The position numbers and the translations under genes were made by a program. DNA of 64,000 nucleotides from Vulcanimicrobiota bacterium (GTDB taxonomy: Bacteria > Vulcanimicrobiota > Vulcanimicrobiia > Vulcanimicrobiales > Vulcanimicrobiaceae): assembly GCA_003151115.1 (NCBI GenBank), contig PLWS01000004.1:1-64000 (forward strand), given 5' to 3'. The number at the start of each line of letters is the position of its first letter. The stretch's first letter is position 1. This document shows, piece after piece, positions 14,768 to 22,755 of the stretch. The notes under the pieces are model-generated. The model did no database searches. It saw nothing but the letters and a program-made list of their open reading frames with translations, and was not told where the DNA came from.

Positions 14768-16489
14768 ATGACAGCTCTGCGTGCGTTCGTCTCGATCGGG
14801 CTGGCCGCGTTTTGGCTGCTGCTGGTCGCGCCGCCCATGTTTCAAACGCCGCAAAGTGTCTACACCGGAACACATATCGTGCTCACCGGGGCGCCCGTGC
14901 AGCCAAACATCATACGCGTAGACCCCGGTTCGCCGGCATACCGGGCGGGACTGCGGACCGGAGACGTGCTGGGATGCCTTTCCCCGCGCGATGCTGCTCT
15001 GCTTATTCCGATTGGTGCGCCGAACGCGTATCGAGCGGGCATGCCGATCTCGACGTGCGTCCACCGCAACGGCGTATTGCATCGCGTGAACTTCGTTGCG
15101 CAGACGGGTCCGCGAATTGAGAATACCTACGGATCCGTTGCGCTGGCGGCGCTGCGCCTTTGCGTCGTCATAGTGTTTTTCTTAACCGGGATCGCTCTGG
15201 TGATGTCCAGGCCCAGTCTGATGACCTGGATCTTTTATGCATATTGTTTAGGAAGCGCTCCGTCATTTGCCGCCGGCACGAATTGGACGGTGCTTCCGGC
15301 GTGGGAATACGCGATCGCTTCGGGCATACCCGGCCTCGGCTCGGGAACTGCCGTCGCATTTTTATTGCTCTTTGCTGTCTTAGTTCCGAACGATCGAGCT
15401 GCGTCGGGCTGGAGGCGCAACGCGTTCTTAATCGCGTGCGCCGTCGCATTTGCCGACGTGCTGCTCGTCGCAGCAAACGTCTTTTATACGGGAGTGGTAC
15501 TGGGTCCGTCGTTTTCCAACGGCGTGGATGAGGCGCTTACGATCGTCACGGTACTTGTTGTGCTGACGCGTCTTGCAACGATGGAGCGTGACGAACGCGC
15601 ACGCTTCGGGTGGGCAGCCTTCGCGATTATTTTTGGCGTTGTTGCAAACGATTTGCGCAACGTGTTGTCCGTCGGATCCTTTAGCTCGTTAAGCGTGGTG
15701 GCCGCCGACCTCACGGTAGTCATGCCGCTCTGCTTGATGTACGCGATTCTCAAGCGCCATGTGATCGACGTTCGGTTCGTGATTAGCCGGACGGTCGTGT
15801 ACGCGGCGCTCACAACGGTGGTCGTGCTCGTCATCGGCGTCGTGGACTGGGTGACGAGCGCATATCTGACTCAGGTTCGCGTTGCGATGGCGATCGATGC
15901 GGCGGTCACGGTAGGTGTCGCATTCACATTACATCGCGCGTATCGTTGGGTAGAAAACGTCGTCGATTCCCTGCTGTTTCGCCGCAAACATCAAGCGCAA
16001 GCCTACCTGAACAGGCTGGGAAGGACCCTGCTGCGCGCCGAGAGAGAAGACACGATCGACCGTGCGTTAGTGCACGCACCGTACGAGAGGCTCGAAATTC
16101 AGGTGGCGGCGCTTTTTCGTGCGCAAGGCCGCGCGTTCGTTATGTCGGACGTGGCCGGCTCGAACGTGGTTGGCGATTCGCTCTTCGACACCGAGCACGA
16201 GCTCGTTCGATTCCTTGCGACGGAGCGCACGAAGGTCGATATTCGCGATCTTCGTACGCACTTTGTCGAGCAGCCCGAAGCGGATGGTGGACCGGCCGTT
16301 GCGATTCCGATATTTCAGGGCGACGAGCTCACGGCGTTTGCCGTGTACGGCATTCATCGCGACGGCACAAAACTGGACCCGGATGAAATCGAGACGTTGG
16401 AGCATTTGTGCGAGACGGCAGCGCAGGCGTACGTGCGCATCGAGCTGTTGCGCTATCGAACGGACGCGCCGGCGCCAGCCCTTGCATAG
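14768..16489 (+). CDS. PDZ-membrane-GAF sensor-like protein (paralogue 3)
   Basis: A 573-residue protein. N-terminal helix, PDZ-like domain (VDPGSPAYRAGLRTGDVLG), membrane bundle (about 120-360), the family hinge KRHVIDVRFVISRTVVYAAL, two more hydrophobic segments and a GAF-like domain (about 420-565) ending in a polar tail. As with the other two copies there is no catalytic output domain. ATG at 14768 with GCGGCG-type leader only; the start is placed by the hydrophobic N-terminus. It ends shortly before the terminator that faces the tRNA genes. Confidence 0.75.
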   Translation: MTALRAFVSIGLAAFWLLLVAPPMFQTPQSVYTGTHIVLTGAPVQPNIIRVDPGSPAYRAGLRTGDVLGCLSPRDAALLIPIGAPNAYRAGMPISTCVHRNGVLHRVNFVAQTGPRIENTYGSVALAALRLCVVIVFFLTGIALVMSRPSLMTWIFYAYCLGSAPSFAAGTNWTVLPAWEYAIASGIPGLGSGTAVAFLLLFAVLVPNDRAASGWRRNAFLIACAVAFADVLLVAANVFYTGVVLGPSFSNGVDEALTIVTVLVVLTRLATMERDERARFGWAAFAIIFGVVANDLRNVLSVGSFSSLSVVAADLTVVMPLCLMYAILKRHVIDVRFVISRTVVYAALTTVVVLVIGVVDWVTSAYLTQVRVAMAIDAAVTVGVAFTLHRAYRWVENVVDSLLFRRKHQAQAYLNRLGRTLLRAEREDTIDRALVHAPYERLEIQVAALFRAQGRAFVMSDVAGSNVVGDSLFDTEHELVRFLATERTKVDIRDLRTHFVEQPEADGGPAVAIPIFQGDELTAFAVYGIHRDGTKLDPDEIETLEHLCETAAQAYVRIELLRYRTDAPAPALA

Positions 16490-16525
16490 TGCGGCGGCGG
16501 GCCAATTACTGCTATAGATAAGGAA

Positions 16526-16548
16526 AGAGCTCGATGAAGTCGAGCTCT
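16526..16548 (-). terminator. Hairpin terminator behind tRNA-Glu
   Basis: A perfect 9-bp stem AGAGCTCGA / TCGAGCTCT with a 5-base loop. On the minus strand it begins 6 bases after the tRNA-Glu end and is followed by TTTCCTT; on the plus strand it follows paralogue 3. It probably ends both transcripts. Confidence 0.65.
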
Positions 16549-16554
16549 CATTTC

Positions 16555-16627
16555 TAGCCCCAACGGGATTCGAACCCGTGTTACCGCCGTGAGAGGGCGG
16601 CGTCCTAGGCCTCTAGACGATAGGGCC
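16555..16627 (-). tRNA. tRNA-Glu (CTC)
   Basis: A 73-base cloverleaf with anticodon loop CTCTCAC (anticodon CTC, reads GAG), anticodon stem CCGCC/GGCGG and T-arm ACGGG-TTCGAAT-CCCGT. CCA is not encoded. The acceptor stem GGCCCTA / TGGGGCT has two wobble pairs, including G1-U72, because the 3' strand matches the att-like copies rather than the perfect complement of the 5' strand. This is the intact parent of the att-like copies. It lies 3 bases downstream of tRNA-Gln in the same transcript. Confidence 0.95.
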
Positions 16628-16630
16628 GCG

Positions 16631-16701
16631 CTCCCGGGCAGAGATTCGAACTCCGATAAGCAGATTCAGAGTCTGCTGTCCTACCGTTGAACGACCCGGG
16701 A
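16631..16701 (-). tRNA. tRNA-Gln (CTG)
   Basis: A 71-base cloverleaf with anticodon loop CTCTGAA (anticodon CTG, reads CAG), acceptor stem TCCCGGG / CCCGGGA and discriminator G. CCA is not encoded. It is the first gene of a two-tRNA transcript with tRNA-Glu. Confidence 0.95.
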
Positions 16702-16717
16702 TGGGTGCGCGCAGCCT

Positions 16718-16747
16718 ATCGTACACAACCGCGGCCGATTCGCGCAA
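16718..16747 (-). promoter_or_regulatory. Possible promoter of the tRNA pair
   Basis: On the minus strand TTGCGC (16742-16747) and TACGAT (16718-16723) are separated by 18 bases and lie 17 bases upstream of the tRNA-Gln 5' end. Position and spacing fit a housekeeping promoter; the -35 match is moderate. Confidence 0.4.
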
Positions 16748-16798
16748 GCGTTTTGCACCGTAACGCGGAAGGGAAGATGCCCCTCCGGAGGTTTTAGC

Positions 16799-17881
16799 GT
16801 GCAAGCGGTAATTTTGGTCGGTGGTGAAGGAACGCGGCTGCGGCCGCTTACCTTCGGCACGCCCAAGCCCATGGTGCCGATCGTCGGCGTTCCCTTTTTG
16901 GCGCGCACGCTCGAGCGTTTGTACGAGGCGGGCATTCGCGACGTGATTTTGCCCGCCGGCTACATGCCGCAGGCGATCACGGAGTATTTCGGCGACGGCT
17001 CGCGACTCGACATGAAGATAACGTACGTGATCGAGGACGAGCCCCTCGGAACGGCCGGCGCGATAAAAAACGTCGAGCAGCACATTACAGGCCCGTTTTT
17101 TATGATGAACGGCGACGTGCTGACGAGCCTCGATCTGCGCGCAATGATCGCCTATCATAAGGAAAAAGGCGGCCTCGGTATGCTGCACCTTATAAAGGTA
17201 GAAGACCCGTCGTCTTTCGGCTGCGTGGTGCACGATGAATCCGGCCGCATCTCGCAATTCATCGAGAAGCCGCCCAAGGGCACCGAGCCGACCAACGAGA
17301 TCAACGCCGGAACGTATTTGCTCGATCCCAAGGTTTTGGATTTCATTCCGCCCGGGCGAAACGTTTCGATCGAGCGCGAAACATTTCCGAAGATTTTGGC
17401 CGATGGGCAATCACTCTATGCTTACACCACCAACGATTATTGGATCGATGTCGGCCGGCCAGAGCACTACCTCACCGTGCATCGCGATGTGCTGAGCGGT
17501 GTGATGCCGCTAGAGATCGAGCCGGGCATCAGCGGGCCGGGAGCGGCGAATGCGGATCGCGCGAATTTCATCGCGCCGGTGCACATCGGCGAGGGAACAA
17601 TTATCGCGCGAGGTGCGCGAGTCGGCCCGAATGTGGTTCTCGGGAAAAATTGCCGAATCGCGGCCGGCGCCGCGATCGAAGATTCCGTGCTGTGGGATGA
17701 AGTGATCGTCGAAGAAGGTGTGACGATCGAGGAAACGATTATCGCCAGCCGTTCGACGATCGGCGCGAACGCAAAAATCGGCAAAGGTTCGGTCATCGGA
17801 CACGACGCGCGAGTCGAACCCGGGACTATCGCGCCCGAGGGGTCGCGCATCGGACCCTCCGCGCCAATCGGCGCGCGCTAG
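16799..17881 (+). CDS. NDP-sugar (mannose-1-phosphate type) pyrophosphorylase
   Basis: A 360-residue nucleotidyltransferase that makes an NDP-sugar from NTP and sugar-1-phosphate. The N-terminal GT-A domain begins LVGGEGTRLRPLT and has PKPMVP, MMNGDVL (metal site Asp) and FIEKPPKG. From about residue 255 the C-terminus becomes a left-handed beta-helix with hexapeptide-like repeats (IGEGTIIARGARVGPNVVLG, IGANAKIGKGSVIG). GTG start at 16799; upstream GGAGG lies 14 bases away. Most similar by eye to GDP-mannose pyrophosphorylases; the sugar cannot be fixed from sequence. Confidence 0.85.
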   Translation: MQAVILVGGEGTRLRPLTFGTPKPMVPIVGVPFLARTLERLYEAGIRDVILPAGYMPQAITEYFGDGSRLDMKITYVIEDEPLGTAGAIKNVEQHITGPFFMMNGDVLTSLDLRAMIAYHKEKGGLGMLHLIKVEDPSSFGCVVHDESGRISQFIEKPPKGTEPTNEINAGTYLLDPKVLDFIPPGRNVSIERETFPKILADGQSLYAYTTNDYWIDVGRPEHYLTVHRDVLSGVMPLEIEPGISGPGAANADRANFIAPVHIGEGTIIARGARVGPNVVLGKNCRIAAGAAIEDSVLWDEVIVEEGVTIEETIIASRSTIGANAKIGKGSVIGHDARVEPGTIAPEGSRIGPSAPIGAR

Positions 17882-17887
17882 AGCCGC

Positions 17888-18496
17888 GTGTCGCCCGAAC
17901 TCGTCACCGCGATCTCTTCGCTCGTTACCGCGCTGGTGATCGCGGCGACGGCGGTTGCGGCCGTGATCCAGTTACGTCACATGCGGTCCGGAAATTTGAT
18001 CGAGGCAATTTTATCGTTCCGGTCGATGCTCGAAGATGACGAGCATCGTAAGGCCAACCGGTTGCTGCGCGGCGGTGATTTGGCGCGTGAACTTGAGGAT
18101 CCGCAGTTTCGCCGTTTCTTGTACCGGATCTCCAAGAAGCTTCCCATGGAAGATGTGCCTCAAAGATATGTAGACCTGATGGAAGCCGCGGTTGCGCTTG
18201 GGAACAGTTTTGAACTCATCGGCGGCATGGTCCGGAACCGCGTCGTCGCGCCCGACGTATTTCTCGCGAACTATTGGTGGGTCGTTACCAACACGTGGGA
18301 ACGTATGAAAGATTACATCGCCATGATGAGGCAATATACCGGCGCCGATAGTTTATTCGAAGACTTTGAATATCTAACCGTTATTTCCGGAGAGTGGGCG
18401 AAGCGGCATCCGGACAGCTACGCGCGCGGGGTCGAGCGAATGCCGCTGGTCAATCCGTATCCGCTCGAACGTCAAACTTGGCTCAGCGAGCCTTAA
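17888..18496 (+). CDS. Membrane-anchored DUF4760-like protein
   Basis: A 202-residue protein with one N-terminal membrane helix (residues about 5-28) followed by a charged helical cytoplasmic domain (LRHMRSGNLIEAILSFRSML, then aromatic YWWVVTNTWERMKDY). This plan matches small DUF4760-type proteins. GTG start, 6 bases after the pyrophosphorylase stop, so probably co-transcribed. Function unknown. Confidence 0.6.
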   Translation: MSPELVTAISSLVTALVIAATAVAAVIQLRHMRSGNLIEAILSFRSMLEDDEHRKANRLLRGGDLARELEDPQFRRFLYRISKKLPMEDVPQRYVDLMEAAVALGNSFELIGGMVRNRVVAPDVFLANYWWVVTNTWERMKDYIAMMRQYTGADSLFEDFEYLTVISGEWAKRHPDSYARGVERMPLVNPYPLERQTWLSEP

Positions 18497-18512
18497 CCTT
18501 AAAGGAAAACAT

Positions 18513-18875
18513 ATGGCTTCCAAAATCAGCGGTCTGGATTTGAGCGCTTATATGGTCAAAGACGCGGCGCGCGCAATCGCGTTCTATGGCAACACATTCG
18601 GACTAGAACCGACGACGGTATATCCGGATGGCGCCGGCGCGGAGTATGAATTTGCCGACGGCACGACGTTCGGCTTGTGGTCGGGCGGCGGCATGATGCC
18701 GTTCCAGCCCAGTAACGGTAATCTCTTTGCGGTCGATGATTTCGACGGTACGATTGCCGATCTCAAAAAGCGTGGCATTTCCGTGGTTATGGAGCACGAG
18801 ACCGACAAGTGCTTCCTTGCGATGATTATGGATACCGAGGGCAACAGCGTCACGCTGCACAAGCGCAAACCCTAA
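18513..18875 (+). CDS. VOC/glyoxalase-superfamily protein
   Basis: A 120-residue single-domain vicinal oxygen chelate protein: DLSAYMVKDAARAIAFYGNTFGLEP at the N-terminus, and MDTEGNSVTLHKRK at the C-terminus, where the metal-ligand glutamate normally sits (EGN). Reaction unknown; such proteins include dioxygenases, isomerases and antibiotic-binding proteins. AAAGGA lies 7 bases upstream of ATG. Third gene of a short plus-strand run. Confidence 0.8.
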   Translation: MASKISGLDLSAYMVKDAARAIAFYGNTFGLEPTTVYPDGAGAEYEFADGTTFGLWSGGGMMPFQPSNGNLFAVDDFDGTIADLKKRGISVVMEHETDKCFLAMIMDTEGNSVTLHKRKP

Positions 18876-18880
18876 AGCTC

Positions 18881-18970
18881 CCCTCGATTGGCTCGCTGCG
18901 CTCGCTCCCTTCGACTCGCTTCGCTCGCTCAGGACTTCGACGGTCCTTCGACAAACTCAGGATGACAACG
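18881..18970 (+). repeat. Dispersed palindromic repeat, copy 1
   Basis: Contains CTCGCTGCGCTCGCT, CTCGCTTCGCTCGCTCAGG and ends CAAACTCAGGATGACA, with strong internal inverted repeats. It sits between the VOC and YceI genes. Related copies occur near 19916, 27676, 33035, 42797, 51209, 59548 and 63384. Confidence 0.75.
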
Positions 18971-19009
18971 TTCAGCAACTTTTTAGGTATTCGAGGTTTA
19001 CTTAGCCCC

Positions 19010-19579
19010 ATGAAACGATTGGCTTCGCTCGCCCTCCTCTTTTCGGTTGCCACGACCGTCGCGTTCGCCGCGACCGAGACGTGGAGCGTCGACCCCAATC
19101 ACAGCACGGCGCAATTTACCGCCCGCCATTTCGGCATCGTTCCAGTTGTCGGAACGATTCCGGTAAAGAGTGCGGTCGTCAAACTGGTGCCGGGGAGTCA
19201 AATTCCGATCGAAGTGAGCGCGGAGCTCGATCCGGCGAACGAAGATACGCATAACGGCATGCGCGACAACGATATTCGCTCCGCTCACTACTTCGACGTT
19301 GCCACGTATCCAAATATGACGTTCCAAAGCACGAAGATCACGGGCAGCGATCCCAAGCATTTCACGATCGTTGGCAACCTGACGATGCACGGACAAACGC
19401 ATCCGGTTACGCTTAGCGCCGGCGTCGTCGGTGCGGGCAAATCGCCGCGTGGGCGTTCGATTATTGCCTATGCGGCGACCGGCTCGATCGATCGCACGCA
19501 GTGGGGCATGAGTTTCGGGCCGCTCATCGTGAGCAACGGCATCGACATCTCGCTCAACGTCGAGGCGGACGGCTCGTAG
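19010..19579 (+). CDS. YceI family periplasmic protein
   Basis: A 189-residue protein with a signal peptide (MKRLASLALLFSVATTVAFA) and a YceI lipocalin-like barrel. Visible are WSVDPNHSTAQFTARHFGIV, DPANEDTHNGMRDNDIRSAHYFDV and GNLTMHGQTHPVTL. The family binds isoprenoid or amphiphilic ligands outside the cytoplasm. The ATG at 19010 is the signal-peptide start; upstream in-frame sequence is the dispersed repeat. The promoter must lie in or beside that repeat. Confidence 0.9.
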   Translation: MKRLASLALLFSVATTVAFAATETWSVDPNHSTAQFTARHFGIVPVVGTIPVKSAVVKLVPGSQIPIEVSAELDPANEDTHNGMRDNDIRSAHYFDVATYPNMTFQSTKITGSDPKHFTIVGNLTMHGQTHPVTLSAGVVGAGKSPRGRSIIAYAATGSIDRTQWGMSFGPLIVSNGIDISLNVEADGS

Positions 19580-19641
19580 TCCGCGCTAACTCGCAACGGC
19601 TAGGAAATATTCCGGCAACAGACGTATCTTAGGCTACGCGC

Positions 19642-19905
19642 ATGGCTCAAGAATATTCGTCGGGTGAGTTAATGGCCGCTATCCTGGACTTGCGGGATGG
19701 CCTTGGAGGCCTGGGAGGACGGATCGACCCGCTCGAGGGTCGCTTCGATTCCCTCGAAGGTCGCTTCGATTCGCTTGGAAAGCGGATGGAGCGCGTGGAG
19801 CACGGCCTCGGTACGCTGCGCTACGACATGAACAAGCGATTTGATTCGGTCGATTTACGTTTCGATGTGTTCGAGAGACGTTTTCAGATTCTAGAGCAGC
19901 GTTAG
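19642..19905 (+). CDS. Small coiled-coil protein
   Basis: An 87-residue hydrophilic protein with heptad spacing along most of its length and an internal direct repeat (LEGRFDS twice, then LGKRMERVEH). It is predicted to form a parallel coiled coil. No membrane segment, no enzymatic motif. Many genomes carry similar short proteins of unknown role. Confidence 0.5.
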   Translation: MAQEYSSGELMAAILDLRDGLGGLGGRIDPLEGRFDSLEGRFDSLGKRMERVEHGLGTLRYDMNKRFDSVDLRFDVFERRFQILEQR

Positions 19906-19915
19906 TTTATCGCGG

Positions 19916-20010
19916 ACCTCGCCCTTCGACTGACGCGCCTACGGCGCGTTGCTCAGGGTGGTTCGACAGGCTCACCATGACACTGTAGCGCCGCTCACCA
20001 TGACACCGGT
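19916..20010 (+). repeat. Dispersed palindromic repeat, copy 2
   Basis: CCTCGCCCTTCGACTGACGC, the palindrome GCGCCTACGGCGC, then GGCTCACCATGACA repeated as GCTCACCATGACACC. Variant form ending ACCATGACA instead of AGGATGACA. It separates convergent genes. Confidence 0.7.
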
Positions 20011-20018
20011 AGCGCCCG

Positions 20019-21377
20019 CTAGTGGCCGTCCCAGATATAGCCACCCGGGAGTATTTCGGGGCGGCGTGGCGTTTGGGTGAAATCGAAATCGCGGCGCAGA
20101 TCGCCGAGCTGCGGATAGCGTTCGCGCACGAACGGCCGCGGGTCGGGGCGGCCGTCGGTCTTCGGATCGATGCGCGCGCCGCTCAAGAAGTCGTCTTCGA
20201 TGAACTTGACGTACGCGTCGTGGCTCAGCGTTTGATGATCGATGAAGCCGCGCCGAGCGTACGGGCTGATCACTAGGCCGGGAACGCGTAAACCGTAACC
20301 GTCGCTGTCGACGACCGGCGGCGCCACATGATCGTAGAAGCCGCCCCAATCGTCCCAAGTTAGGAATATCGCGGTGCTGTCCCAATCCGGACCTTGCATG
20401 ATCGCGTTGATGACGCCCGTGACGTACGCTTGTCCGGCGCTGACGAGCCCGGGCGGATGTTCGCTGTATTTTCCCGCTGGGCAGAGCCACACGACGTTGG
20501 GCAGCGTTCCGTTCTTGGCCGCGACATAAAACTTGCGCAGATCCTGGATGTTGGCAAGCTCGCCGTCCTGTTTCACGGTGTCGAACGAGGGCAAAGGATT
20601 CCAGATTCCGGGCGTGTGCACGTTTTGCCGGCGGAGCTGACAGCTCGCGCTGTCGTCGGCACAATCGGGTTCCGTGCCGCTCATCACGTAGTACGCCCAC
20701 GAGACGTGATTCTTGTGGAGCAAGTACGTGAGATCGGTCCAAGGATAATCGGGACGGCCCGGCGGCCGCGCACGCGGATTGCGTCCGAAGTCGAGCGGAA
20801 GATCGGGGTTCTGCACTTCGTTAACGCAGCTCATCGGATTGCCGAGCTGCGCGCAGCGCGCCGACCATTCCGAGACCATGAACAAGTGCTGCGGCAAACT
20901 CCACGACGAGTTCGGTTCGAAGAGGCGATCTTGCAGTACGAAATCGTGCGCGTACTGCCAATAGTTGGCAAGCTCGCGTCCGTCGTGGTAGCCGATCACG
21001 TCACCGCCGCCGCAACGCGGATCGTCGGTGCCGGCGCACGCGCGCCGGGCGCGCCGGGCTTGGCGTGCGAACCCGTCCATTTTTCCGCCGTCAACGTCGG
21101 CGATCGCGTTGACGTGCGAGTGTGGGCCACCTTTGTTGAGATCGGCGCTGTCGTGATAGGGCTTTGTGCAGCCGACCACCGGATTTGGAACGCAAACGTT
21201 GGCCGGAATGCCGTCGGCGCCCGGATAGGTTCCGAAATAAGAATCGAACGAGCGATTCTCTTGCATGATGATGACGATGTGACGGATCTTATGAATGTTG
21301 CCGGCGGGCGCGGGTGTTGTGGCGAAAATAGCGATGACAGCCGCCATCAGGGCGGCGGGCAAAAATAGCGCTTTCAC
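20019..21377 (-). CDS. Secreted phosphoesterase (phospholipase C / acid phosphatase family)
   Basis: A 452-residue enzyme with a signal peptide ([19 protein letters not shown]...PAPA). The family signature [21 protein letters not shown] (metal ligands including Glu-Asn) is at residues about 33-52. Later come [37 protein letters not shown] (Asp and His ligands) and [16 protein letters not shown]. It hydrolyses phosphate esters outside the cytoplasm, releasing lipid head groups or phosphate. Length is typical of the AcpA-like branch. Single gene; the 210 bases upstream are free for a promoter. Phosphate-starvation control is plausible but not visible. Confidence 0.88.
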   Translation of the reverse strand: MKALFLPAALMAAVIAIFATTPAPAGNIHKIRHIVIIMQENRSFDSYFGTYPGADGIPANVCVPNPVVGCTKPYHDSADLNKGGPHSHVNAIADVDGGKMDGFARQARRARRACAGTDDPRCGGGDVIGYHDGRELANYWQYAHDFVLQDRLFEPNSSWSLPQHLFMVSEWSARCAQLGNPMSCVNEVQNPDLPLDFGRNPRARPPGRPDYPWTDLTYLLHKNHVSWAYYVMSGTEPDCADDSASCQLRRQNVHTPGIWNPLPSFDTVKQDGELANIQDLRKFYVAAKNGTLPNVVWLCPAGKYSEHPPGLVSAGQAYVTGVINAIMQGPDWDSTAIFLTWDDWGGFYDHVAPPVVDSDGYGLRVPGLVISPYARRGFIDHQTLSHDAYVKFIEDDFLSGARIDPKTDGRPDPRPFVRERYPQLGDLRRDFDFTQTPRRPEILPGGYIWDGH

Positions 21378-21588
21378 CTAGCGGCTATACGCGGCGGCGG
21401 CCGCCCGCCCCCTCGACAAGGAAGCGTTTCAGGGTGAGCAAGCGAACGAGCCTTTGTAACCTTTGCTCTCTTTGGAAGGTTAAGAACTAAGAGTCCACGG
21501 GTATAAATCGCGCACGAGCAGGGGTCCCGCCGGCTTTCCCCTGTGAGGTTTCGCTTTCCGAGTCGAGAGCCGCAGTAAGGAGGATGGA

Positions 21589-22755
21589 GTGGTTCCGCGC
21601 ACCCTCTTCATGGGCTCCTTCCCGCCGCGGGAATGCGGCATCGCTACCTTCACGCGCGACACGGTCGAGTCGTTCGACCGCGCCTACGGGACCAGCTCCG
21701 AAATTATCGCGATCGACGAGCCCGGCGGCGAAGTGCGTCATTACGGGCCCGAAGTCGTCGCACGTCTGCGCGAAGACCGCCGCGAATCCTATAGCGATAT
21801 TGCCGCCATGGTCAATGCGCATCCCGCCGGCGTACTCAACATTCAGCACGAGTACGGTCTTTTCGGCGGCGAACGCGGCGAGTGGCTGATCGACGCGCTG
21901 CGCGCCATTGAAAAACCGATCGCACTGACGATGCATACGATTTTACCGGAACCCGACGAAACGATGTTGCGCGTCACGCGCGAGCTCTGCCGTTACGCCA
22001 ATGCGGTCGTCGCGCTTTCCGAAACGGGCCGCGACCTGCTCGAGCGCGTCTACGATGTCGATCCGAAGCGGCTGCGCGTGATCCATCACGGCGTGCCCGA
22101 CGTTCCCTTCCGCGACACGGATGCTGCCAAGGCGTCGTTCGGCATCGGTCAGCGCATGGTTGTCTCGACGTTCGGTTTGATCAATCGGGGCAAGGGCCTC
22201 GAATATGCGATCGAAGCGATGCGCGAAGTGGTCAAGCGCCACCCCGAGGTGCTCTACCTCATATTAGGTGAGACGCACCCGGTCGTGCGCCGGCACGAAG
22301 GCGAGTCTTATCGCGAGTCGCTGCAAGCGCTGGTCGCGGAGTACGGACTGCAATACAACGTCAAACTGGTCGACAAGTATCTGGAGTTCGACGAACTGGT
22401 CGGGTACTTGGAAGCAACCGATATTTATTTGACGCCGTATTTGAACCCGGTGCAAATCGTCAGCGGCACACTGGCGTACGCCGTCGGCTGCGGAAAGGCA
22501 ATCGTTTCCACGCCCTATCTCTACGCGCAGGAACTGCTCGCCCACAACCGCGGTTTTCTGTGCATGTTCCGTGACGCGAAATCGATTGCCGATCTGGTCG
22601 GCGCGCTGCTCGACGACGACGCACTGCGCCGCGCAACCGAACGGCGCGCGTACCGCTTCGGCCGGCAGATGATCTGGCCTCACGTCGCAGCCGAATACGG
22701 CCGTCTCTTTGCCGAACTCGCGCCACCCGAGTTGGAGCTCGTTCATTCAGCCTAG
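21589..22755 (+). CDS. GT4-type glycosyltransferase
   Basis: A 388-residue GT-B glycosyltransferase. N-terminal acceptor domain starts LFMGSFPPRECGIATFT. Around residue 195 comes STFGLINRGKGLEYAIEAM (the GT4 phosphate-binding start), and near 280-310 the donor-binding PYLNPVQIVSGTLAYAVGCGKAIVSTPY. GTG start at 21589 is supported by AAGGAGG 6 bases upstream; the ATG 5 bases earlier is out of frame. The 3' end overlaps the next gene by 47 bases. Confidence 0.85.
   Translation: MVPRTLFMGSFPPRECGIATFTRDTVESFDRAYGTSSEIIAIDEPGGEVRHYGPEVVARLREDRRESYSDIAAMVNAHPAGVLNIQHEYGLFGGERGEWLIDALRAIEKPIALTMHTILPEPDETMLRVTRELCRYANAVVALSETGRDLLERVYDVDPKRLRVIHHGVPDVPFRDTDAAKASFGIGQRMVVSTFGLINRGKGLEYAIEAMREVVKRHPEVLYLILGETHPVVRRHEGESYRESLQALVAEYGLQYNVKLVDKYLEFDELVGYLEATDIYLTPYLNPVQIVSGTLAYAVGCGKAIVSTPYLYAQELLAHNRGFLCMFRDAKSIADLVGALLDDDALRRATERRAYRFGRQMIWPHVAAEYGRLFAELAPPELELVHSA

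Noticed and set aside
20394-21368. 324-residue plus-strand open frame
   Set aside because: Antisense shadow of the secreted phosphoesterase, whose motifs are clear on the minus strand.
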